Source: RUG806 sp963624415
Lineage (GTDB): Bacteria > Bacillota > Clostridia > Oscillospirales > Acutalibacteraceae
Assembly: GCA_963624415.1 (NCBI GenBank)
Contig: CAVFPQ010000069.1
Coordinates: forward strand, 1 to 12,167
Reading direction: 5' to 3'
DNA length: 12,167 nucleotides
In this document: positions 1 through 5,553 of the stretch, piece after piece
Layout: each line of letters begins with the position of its first letter
Numbering within the stretch: the first letter of the stretch is position 1
Translations under genes and position numbers: made by a program
Notes under the pieces: generated by a model
Told to the model about the DNA's origin: nothing
Database searches by the model: none
The model's input: the letters and a program-made list of their open reading frames with translations, nothing else

Positions 1-1
1 C

Positions 2-34
2 ATTATGCATTATACATTATGCATTCCACATAAT
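2..34 (+). repeat. Heptad repeat tail, family A, copy 1
   Basis: This is a 33-base module of four 7-base units followed by a 5-base end. Units 1 and 3 are ATTATGC, unit 2 is ATTATAC, unit 4 is ATTCCAC, and the end is ATAAT. It has the same layout and almost the same unit order as the copy at 3565-3597. It lies 27 bases upstream of the chosen FemX start. Anything upstream of it, such as a core and hairpin, would be outside the window. The reading frame stays open through it, which creates a false upstream start for the next gene. Confidence 0.75.
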
Positions 35-61
35 ACTATCAAATTAATTTCGGAGCTAAAT

Positions 62-1408
62 ATGAATTATACTTTTAAAATCGAATCCGACAAAGCCGCA
101 TTTGAACAGTTTGTTCTTGACAACGGCGGCATATATATGCAGTCCGCAAAATGGGCGGATGTAAAAAAAGAATGGGCATCAACTCTTTATTCGGGCTTTG
201 ACAAAAACGGAACAAGAGTTCTTACCGCACTTATAATGGAGCGTCATATTCCTCTTGCGGGCAAAATATGGTACTCCCCGGCAGGTGCTGTGTGCGACTA
301 CCGAAACGCCGAGCTTATAGCCGACTTTTCTTCGTTTATAAAGAACGAAATGAAAAAGCACGGTGCAACGGCACTCTTCTTTGATCCGTGCATTGAGCTG
401 AGAATTAACGGCGCAAAACAGGAAAAAGGCAAGGCAGTTCACGACACACTCATAAAAAACGGCTTCACGCTTAACACCGACGCTTCAAAGTGTCTCTATA
501 AAGCACCCGTTCAGCTTATTCTGTCTCTTAAAAATGAAAACGGAGAACAGAAAACTCCTCAGAGCCTTCTTAAAGGGTTTGAAAAGGGCATCAGATATTC
601 CGTAAGAATCGGCGAGCAGAGAGGACTTGTCGATGATGTTTACACATATGACGATATAAAGAAAAATCCGCAGATCATGCGTGACTATCTTGACGTTATG
701 CATGACACATCATCCCGTGATGACTTTGTTGAGAGGGGCGGCGAATACTGCGAACGCCTTCTTAATGTTTTCGGCGGCGAGCAGATGGACATTATGCTTG
801 TTTACTACGACAAAAACAAGGACAAAACCCAGCAGGCAGAACGCCTTAAACGAAAAGAAGAGCTTGAAAAGGCACTCCCCGATGCTCCGCAGAAGAAAAT
901 CAGAGGAATAAAAGAAGAAATTGAGTCAATCGACCGTCAGACCGAGCATTACGAAACAAGAGTAAAAGAGACCGAAAATATCCCCGGCGACAGAATATGC
1001 GTATCGGGCGGCATGACGGTTCACTATAACAAAATGTCATCGTGTCTTTTCGGCGGCTCGAAAAATCTTCTCAGAAACGAGCTTCGTTCGAGCCACTATT
1101 TTAATTTCAGAAGAATATGCCGTTCAATAGAGCTTGACAACAACTATCACGATCTCGGCTATGTTCTTCTTAAGAATGTACCGCCCGACACCGACGGCAC
1201 TCTGGGCGAATGTGTTCCGCAGGATAATTTTGAGGGCATATGCGCCTTTAAAAAGAGTTTCGGCGCAGACTATATCGAATATATCGGCGAATATGTGCTT
1301 GTCGCAAATAAGGCTAAATATTTTTCCTACACTCACCTTATAGACCCCGCCCGTGAGGCGCAGGCCGTCGTAAACAGAATTGTACGACATGAGAGAGATA
1401 AAAAATAA
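62..1408 (+). CDS. FemA/FemB/FemX-family peptidoglycan interpeptide-bridge aminoacyltransferase
   Basis: 448 aa. Enzymes of this family use aminoacyl-tRNA to attach amino acids to the stem peptide of lipid II at the inner face of the membrane. The length fits S. aureus FemA/FemX (about 420 aa). A charged helical stretch at about residues 251-308, rich in K, E, R and Q, matches the antiparallel coiled-coil arm that interrupts the second GNAT-like domain in FemA. After it come FGGS (330-333) and FKKSFGADYIEYIGEY (from 396), which fit the conserved C-terminal GNAT part. The ATG at 62 is chosen because GGAG at 52-55 sits 6 bases upstream. The ATG at 5 lies inside a repeat tail and has no ribosome site. 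The NADAR gene follows 40 bases downstream, so cotranscription is likely. The added amino acid cannot be read from sequence, and many clostridia have direct mDAP cross-links, so the physiological role is open. Confidence 0.88.
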   Translation: MNYTFKIESDKAAFEQFVLDNGGIYMQSAKWADVKKEWASTLYSGFDKNGTRVLTALIMERHIPLAGKIWYSPAGAVCDYRNAELIADFSSFIKNEMKKHGATALFFDPCIELRINGAKQEKGKAVHDTLIKNGFTLNTDASKCLYKAPVQLILSLKNENGEQKTPQSLLKGFEKGIRYSVRIGEQRGLVDDVYTYDDIKKNPQIMRDYLDVMHDTSSRDDFVERGGEYCERLLNVFGGEQMDIMLVYYDKNKDKTQQAERLKRKEELEKALPDAPQKKIRGIKEEIESIDRQTEHYETRVKETENIPGDRICVSGGMTVHYNKMSSCLFGGSKNLLRNELRSSHYFNFRRICRSIELDNNYHDLGYVLLKNVPPDTDGTLGECVPQDNFEGICAFKKSFGADYIEYIGEYVLVANKAKYFSYTHLIDPAREAQAVVNRIVRHERDKK

Positions 1409-1448
1409 AAAAACTGTAAAAGAACAAACAAAGAAAGGTGATAAAACA

Positions 1449-1922
1449 ATGAACGTAATCTGTTTCCACAACCCCGATGAAGAAAACGGATGTCTGAGCA
1501 ACTGGTATCTGAGCGATTTTACGGTTGACGGCATGAAATTTTCTTCTATGGAGCAGTATATGATGTACAAAAAAGCCGTAACCTTCAACGATACTGCGAT
1601 TGCCGAACAGATTCTTGCCACCGATAATGTAAGCGTCATTAAAAATCTCGGCAGACAGGTGTCAAATTACAACAACACCATATGGAACGGCATAAGACAG
1701 ATTGTGGTTTATGAGGGCCTTCTTGCGAAATACACACAGAATGAGGAGCTTAAAAGCTTTCTTAAATCCACCGGAAGCACCATGCTTGCCGAATGCGCCG
1801 TTAATGATAAAATATGGGCAATCGGCATTTCAATGACCGACCCCGACCGCTTTGATATGTCAAAATGGCAGGGCCAGAACCTTCTCGGCTTCGCCACAAT
1901 GGCAGTAAGAGAAAAACTGTAA
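1449..1922 (+). CDS. NADAR domain protein (DUF1768, YbiA-like)
   Basis: 157 aa, close to E. coli YbiA (about 160 aa). Family hallmarks run in order: LSNWY (16-20), F-x-x-DG-x-x-F-x-S-x-EQYMMYKKA (24-43), LGRQV (67-71), W79, a GLLAKYTQN stretch (90-98), TGSTMLAE (108-115) with D120-K-x-W123 and G126, and WQGQNLLG (140-147) with R154. NADAR proteins are N-glycosidase-like or ADP-ribose-linked hydrolases. YbiA has been tied to riboflavin-pathway intermediates, and other members reverse guanine ADP-ribosylation as partners of DarT-type toxins. No DarT-like ADP-ribosyltransferase is visible here, so the substrate is unknown. The ATG at 1449 is preferred because AAAGGTG at 1434-1440 lies 8 bases upstream. 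The in-frame ATG at 1380 overlaps the FemX gene and would add 23 mostly charged residues that are not part of the family. Confidence 0.88.
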   Translation: MNVICFHNPDEENGCLSNWYLSDFTVDGMKFSSMEQYMMYKKAVTFNDTAIAEQILATDNVSVIKNLGRQVSNYNNTIWNGIRQIVVYEGLLAKYTQNEELKSFLKSTGSTMLAECAVNDKIWAIGISMTDPDRFDMSKWQGQNLLGFATMAVREKL

Positions 1923-1933
1923 AAATGCACAAT
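1921..1933 (-). repeat. Partial heptad tail, reverse orientation, cut by the gap
   Basis: Read on the minus strand these 13 bases are ATTGTGC followed by ATTTTT. This looks like the last heptamer plus the 5-base end of a family A tail. The remaining heptamers would fall in the N run. The tail end overlaps the stop codon of the NADAR gene. The assignment rests on few bases and on the core-hairpin found on the other side of the gap. Confidence 0.45.
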
Positions 1934-2092
1934 NNNNNNNNNNNNNNNNNNNNNNNNNNNNNNNNNNNNNNNNNNNNNNNNNNNNNNNNNNNNNNNNNNN
2001 NNNNNNNNNNNNNNNNNNNNNNNNNNNNNNNNNNNNNNNNNNNNNNNNNNNNNNNNNNNNNNNNNNNNNNNNNNNNNNNNNNNNNNNNNNNN
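1934..2092. other. Assembly gap (159 N)
   Basis: A run of 159 unknown bases. Its left flank is a partial heptad tail and its right flank is the hairpin of the same element, so the gap probably arose in this repeat. The other full element would need only about 26 bases here, so either the gap length is an estimate or more sequence is missing. Confidence 0.95.
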
Positions 2093-2093
2093 G

Positions 2094-2128
2094 AAAACGC
2101 CGAAGCGTTTTGGAGCATAAAGCTTCGC
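2094..2128 (-). repeat. Hairpin plus core of repeat element, reverse orientation
   Basis: AAAACGC (2094-2100) and GCGTTTT (2105-2111) form a perfect 7-bp stem with a CGAA loop. The ATAAAGCTTCGC at 2117-2128 is the exact reverse complement of the core at 3525-3536. The hairpin stem is the same as in the 3542-3559 copy and only the loop differs. This is therefore an inverted copy of the element downstream of the dGTPase-like gene. Confidence 0.75.
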
Positions 2129-2176
2129 TGACTTTCAGATTGACATATAAATTAAATCTAATCTTTTGCGAAGCTT
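2120..2176. repeat. 9-bp inverted repeat around an AT-rich segment
   Basis: AAGCTTCGC at 2120-2128 is the reverse complement of GCGAAGCTT at 2168-2176, with 39 AT-rich bases between. The arms equal the outer part of the core in the repeat elements. It could be an end structure of the element or a chance reuse of the same short motif. Confidence 0.4.
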
Positions 2177-2259
2177 CCCCGGTCCATTTTTCGCCCCCGA
2201 CCACTTCCACTGCCATTATTCCTTAAAATAACAATATCATCAAAAGGAGCTGCGTCAAA

Positions 2260-3501
2260 ATGACTCTGAACGGCCATCTGTTTACGTCCCTCGCGTCAAC
2301 TCCCGTAAATCCGCTCTGGGAGAAGCACACCGCGCGTCTGTCTCCGTTAAAAGAAAAGCCGAACGACTGCCGAAATCCATACGAACGGGACTACACCCGT
2401 ATTCTGCACTCCTTGGCATATCGCAGGTTAAAGCACAAGACACAGGTATTTTTCAATGTCGACAATGACCACATCTGCACAAGAATGGAGCATGTGTCGC
2501 ACGTTGAAAGTGTCGCTTCTACCATTTCAAGGGATCTTGGGCTGTCTGTTGATTTGACAAGAGCTATCGCCTTGGGGCACGATCTGGGGCATGCTCCGTT
2601 CGGGCATCAGGGTGAGAGGGAGCTTGACAGGCTGTCGAGAGAGTATCTTAACGAGAGCTTTTTCCACGAGAAAAACGGACTTCGTTTTGTTGACAAAATC
2701 GAGCTTCTTGAGGACGACTACCGCACACAGCGGCCGCTTGACCTTACATACGCGGTGCGTGACGGCATTATATCCCACTGCGGCGAGGTTGACGACAACG
2801 GACTGTCTCCGAGGGGCGAATATATCGACCTCAACACATTCACCGAGAGCGGACAGTATCAGCCGTTCACATGGGAAGGGTGCGTTGTGAAAATGTCAGA
2901 CAAAATCGCCTATGTCGGGCGTGACATTGAGGATGCGATACGCCTTCGTTTTCTGTCAAAGGAATGTCTTGATATTCTGACGGATATGGCGAGAGAGTAC
3001 GACAAAAACGCCATAAACACCACGGTTATAATACATAATATGATATATGACGTATGCAAAAATTCCACTCCCGAACGGGGCATATGTCTTTCGGACACAT
3101 TTGCCGAACAGCTTAAAGCGATAAAAGATTTTAATTATAAATACATTTATAAAAACAAACGCCTCGATGCATTTACGGCGTACTCACGTGTGGTTGTTGA
3201 GCAGCTCTTTAATGCTCTTTCGGATGCTTACGACGGCGAAAATACGGTATCCGAATTAAATCGCCGCAAAGAATATTACCCCATGCTTATGGGTGAATTT
3301 GCCAAATGGATTTCCAAATACTGTCTGCCGAGCATGAATCTGTTTGAGTTTGTTTCGGAAAACAGCACAAAATGCCTTAACGAAAAAATCTACGGCACAC
3401 TTGAGACGAAAGAAATTTACATTCGTGCGATAATAGACTACATTTCGGGCATGAGCGATAACTTCGCGATTAAGGCGTTTAATGAGTTGATTACATACTG
3501 A
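2260..3501 (+). CDS. dgt: Deoxyguanosinetriphosphate triphosphohydrolase-like HD-domain protein
   Basis: 413 aa. The family removes triphosphate from dNTPs, classically giving deoxyguanosine plus PPPi from dGTP, in the cytoplasm. The N-terminal block R-D-Y-T-R-I-L-H-S-x-A-Y-R-R-L (43-57) with KTQVF (60-64) is typical of dGTPase-type enzymes. The metal-binding HD set is complete: H78 in R-x-E-H, H107-D108 in GHDLGHAPFGHQGE, and D214 in K-x-SDKIAY. The protein is shorter than E. coli Dgt (about 505 aa) and fits the dGTPase-like group common in Firmicutes, whose substrate preference varies; nucleotide specificity is inferred only from family. The ATG at 2260 has AAAGGAG (2243-2249) 10 bases upstream. 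The gene is isolated: a gapped intergenic region lies before it and a hairpin element after it. It is bracketed by inverted copies of that element. Confidence 0.9.
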   Translation: MTLNGHLFTSLASTPVNPLWEKHTARLSPLKEKPNDCRNPYERDYTRILHSLAYRRLKHKTQVFFNVDNDHICTRMEHVSHVESVASTISRDLGLSVDLTRAIALGHDLGHAPFGHQGERELDRLSREYLNESFFHEKNGLRFVDKIELLEDDYRTQRPLDLTYAVRDGIISHCGEVDDNGLSPRGEYIDLNTFTESGQYQPFTWEGCVVKMSDKIAYVGRDIEDAIRLRFLSKECLDILTDMAREYDKNAINTTVIIHNMIYDVCKNSTPERGICLSDTFAEQLKAIKDFNYKYIYKNKRLDAFTAYSRVVVEQLFNALSDAYDGENTVSELNRRKEYYPMLMGEFAKWISKYCLPSMNLFEFVSENSTKCLNEKIYGTLETKEIYIRAIIDYISGMSDNFAIKAFNELITY

Positions 3502-3524
3502 AAGCAAGCCGAAAGTATTGTTAT

Positions 3525-3559
3525 GCGAAGCTTTATAATTCAAAACGCTTTAGCGTTTT
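3525..3559 (+). repeat. Core plus hairpin of repeat element, forward orientation
   Basis: The core GCGAAGCTTTATAATTC is followed by a perfect stem, AAAACGCT (3542-3549) and AGCGTTTT (3552-3559). The stem is AT-rich at its base and ends in four T, so it may also act as a weak terminator for the dGTPase-like gene. TATAAT at 3534-3539 matches a -10 box, but no -35 sits at a suitable distance. Confidence 0.7.
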
Positions 3560-3564
3560 CCGCA

Positions 3565-3597
3565 ATTATGCATTATGCATTCTGCATTCTACATTAT
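3565..3597 (+). repeat. Heptad repeat tail, family A, copy 2
   Basis: Four 7-base units (ATTATGC twice, then ATTCTGC, then ATTCTAC) and a final ATTAT, 33 bases in all. It starts 5 bases after the hairpin and ends exactly where the AAAAGGTGA ribosome site of the lipoprotein gene begins. Unit 4 ends in AC, as in the copy at 2-34, whereas units 1 and 3 of both copies end in GC. Confidence 0.8.
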
Positions 3598-3613
3598 AAA
3601 AGGTGAACCATTT

Positions 3614-4273
3614 ATGAAAAACTCCCCCATCTCAAAAATCATATTGCTCTCTCTTATTTTCTGCCTTATTTTCTGTTCATGCGGCAAGGCGGAAAAAGAG
3701 AATGAGACAACCGAGGCGGCAGTGCCGGAGGAGACGACCTATGAAACGCCTCCGATGGAGACAATCTCGCCCGACACATACACAAAAGAAATTCCGTTCG
3801 ATATTGAAATGAATTATTATAACGATGTCGACAAGTCCTCATTTAAGGAAGTCAGCGAGGATGATGCCGTTATTTCGGGTATGCAAGCCGACAATATCTA
3901 TCAGGATGAACGCGGATACGAATACTATGTTCTGTCAACAGGTGCGGTTGCCGTAACATTTATTGAGGGCGAAGAAGCGTATTCAGCCTATTACCGCACA
4001 GACGGCTCTCTGCAATTTCTCGGTTCAAGTGAAACAGGCTGGTATTTTACCGAAGACGGCACACTTGACCTTGTCAGCTACACATATGTAAACCCATATA
4101 ATTCCGAAGTTATTTCATACTACACCACCGACGGCACACGCACGGTAATTTCCGCCGCCGGCACATACTATCACGACGACTATTCCGAGCTGACATTAGA
4201 AGAACAGGTAACCTTCTTAAAACGCATCGGCGATACCTCGGTCACCGAAGAAGAGACAACAGGCGAAGAATAA
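3614..4273 (+). CDS. Acidic secreted lipoprotein of unknown function
   Basis: 219 aa; no family recognised. The N-terminus is a lipoprotein signal: MKNSPISK, a hydrophobic stretch at 9-21, and a lipobox ending at C23 (F-C-S-C-G). It should be lipid-anchored outside the membrane. A Thr/Glu/Pro-rich linker (about 27-60) probably spans the wall. The rest is acidic and Tyr-rich, with three loosely repeated strands of the form aromatic-Tyr-x-T-(x)-DG-(T/S) at about 126-133, 143-151 and 168-175. This suggests a small beta-rich domain. The C-terminus is again Glu/Thr-rich. The ATG at 3614 is chosen because AAAAGGTGA (3598-3606) precedes it and the signal peptide starts there; an upstream extension to 3575 would run through the repeat tail. 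The HipA-family gene begins 14 bases after the stop. Confidence 0.75.
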   Translation: MKNSPISKIILLSLIFCLIFCSCGKAEKENETTEAAVPEETTYETPPMETISPDTYTKEIPFDIEMNYYNDVDKSSFKEVSEDDAVISGMQADNIYQDERGYEYYVLSTGAVAVTFIEGEEAYSAYYRTDGSLQFLGSSETGWYFTEDGTLDLVSYTYVNPYNSEVISYYTTDGTRTVISAAGTYYHDDYSELTLEEQVTFLKRIGDTSVTEEETTGEE

Positions 4274-4287
4274 CGCAGGTAACAACT

Positions 4288-5538
4288 ATGAATATTTATG
4301 TTTACGAATGCTTCAGCTCCGACAAAAGCCGACTTATGGGCACACTGTTTGTTGACACGTCGAAGAAAAACGAGCATTTTTCATTTGAATATTCCGATGA
4401 ATGGTTAAGCGATGTTAATTTCGCATTTCGGCTTGACCCCGATATTTTTCCGTTCGGCGGCAGACAGTTTCCGACAGACAATGAGTTCGGGATTTTTTCG
4501 GATTCATGCCCCGACCGCTGGGGGCGTGCCCTTATAAACAGGCGTGAGAGAATACTTGCCGACAGAGAAAAAAGAAAGCCTCGGGAGCTTCACACGAGTG
4601 ACTATCTTCTCGGTGTTTACGATGAAACAAGAATGGGAGCACTTCGATTTAAGACCGACCCGGACGGCGAATTTCTGTCAAATGACTCCGATGCCGCCGC
4701 TCCGCCGTGGGCAACGCTCCGAACACTCGAAGAAGCATCAAGAAATTATGAATCGGACGAAAATTTTCTGAATGACAAATGGTTAAGACAGCTTATCAAG
4801 CCCGGTTCATCCCTTGGCGGCGCACGACCGAAGGCAAATATAGAAGCACCTGACGGCAGTCTGTGGATTGCGAAATTCCCTTCAAAGCACGATGAACAAA
4901 ACACCGGCGCATGGGAAAAGACAGTGCATGACCTTGCAAAAATGTGCGGACTCAATGTCCCGGATGCAAAGCTCCAATGCTTTTCAAAGCTCGGGAGTAC
5001 ATTTCTGATAAAACGATTTGACCGTAACGGCAAAAAACGCATTCATTTTTCTTCAGCCATGTCACTCCTCGGAAAAACCGACGGCGACGGCGCGGACAAC
5101 AACTGCGGTTATCCCGATATGGCATCATTTCTTGACGGCAACGGCGCAAATCCCGCACGGGATAAAACGGAGCTGTGGAAAAGAATTGTATTTAATATGG
5201 CAGTATCGAACACCGACGACCATTTCAGAAATCACGGTTTTATCTTAACCGAAAACGGATGGGTGCTGTCCCCCATGTACGACGTAAACCCCACTCCGTA
5301 CGGTGATGAGCTGTCTCTTAATATAAGCGAGACAGATAACAGAATTTCTTACGAGCTTGCCGTTGACTGCGCACCATTGTACGGAATAAACAAGGACACC
5401 GCCGTACAAATTGCGGATAAAATCATAACCACCGTAAACTCAAACTGGGAAAGAATTGCGGCAGATTGCGGACTCAGCCGAGGCTCAATAGAATTTATGC
5501 GGCCCGCCTTCGGTCTTTTGCCGCACGGAAAATTATAG
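4288..5538 (+). CDS. HipA-family serine/threonine kinase without adjacent HipB
   Basis: 416 aa, normal for a full HipA (about 440). Both parts are present: an N-terminal subdomain (about 1-120, with a GxL strand at 18-20 and a D-S-C-P-D-R-W-G-R block at 72-80) and the C-terminal kinase. Kinase landmarks are SSLGGARPKA (174-183), equivalent to the loop around the autophosphorylated Ser150 of E. coli HipA; K196 in the IAKFPS strand; LNVPDA (222-227); IKRFDR (241-246); the catalytic NTDDHFRNHGF (308-318; D310 aligns with E. coli D309); and the metal-binding PMYD332. All key residues are intact, so it is predicted active. E. coli HipA phosphorylates glutamyl-tRNA synthetase and is restrained by the DNA-binding HipB. 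No HTH gene lies next to this one, and its neighbours are a lipoprotein and Tex. The ribosome site (CAGGT before 4288) is weak. Confidence 0.9.
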   Translation: MNIYVYECFSSDKSRLMGTLFVDTSKKNEHFSFEYSDEWLSDVNFAFRLDPDIFPFGGRQFPTDNEFGIFSDSCPDRWGRALINRRERILADREKRKPRELHTSDYLLGVYDETRMGALRFKTDPDGEFLSNDSDAAAPPWATLRTLEEASRNYESDENFLNDKWLRQLIKPGSSLGGARPKANIEAPDGSLWIAKFPSKHDEQNTGAWEKTVHDLAKMCGLNVPDAKLQCFSKLGSTFLIKRFDRNGKKRIHFSSAMSLLGKTDGDGADNNCGYPDMASFLDGNGANPARDKTELWKRIVFNMAVSNTDDHFRNHGFILTENGWVLSPMYDVNPTPYGDELSLNISETDNRISYELAVDCAPLYGINKDTAVQIADKIITTVNSNWERIAADCGLSRGSIEFMRPAFGLLPHGKL

Positions 5539-5553
5539 ACAAAGGACAAATTT

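Larger units (their letters stand above)
1923..2259. other. Intergenic stretch with assembly gap and reverse repeat element
   Basis: This 337-base stretch holds no supportable gene. From left to right it has the end of a reverse-oriented heptad tail, 159 N, an 18-base hairpin with an adjacent ATAAAGCTTCGC core, an AT-rich stretch, a C-rich patch around 2177-2210, and the ribosome site of the dGTPase-like gene (AAAGGAG, 2243-2249). A TTGACA occurs at 2140-2145, but no convincing -10 box follows at the usual distance, so no promoter is called. Confidence 0.7.

Noticed and set aside
5..61. Upstream start for the FemX gene at 5, and similar extensions at 3575 (lipoprotein) and 11224 (trmO)
   Set aside because: These extensions translate heptad repeat tails, lack ribosome sites, and precede better starts with AAAGGTG- or GGAG-type sites.
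1124..1639. 171-residue open frame on the minus strand across the end of the FemX gene and the start of the NADAR gene
   Set aside because: It lies wholly opposite two well-supported genes, has no ribosome site I can see and no recognisable domain. It is a shadow of plus-strand codon use.
2140..2168. Promoter for the dGTPase-like gene based on TTGACA at 2140-2145
   Set aside because: The -35 match is perfect but no reasonable -10 hexamer is found 16-18 bases downstream. TATAAA at 2146 is immediately adjacent and cannot pair with it.
1801..2216. Open frames on both strands that cross the N gap
   Set aside because: They stay open only because unknown bases are not read as stops. Their known ends show no protein-like pattern.
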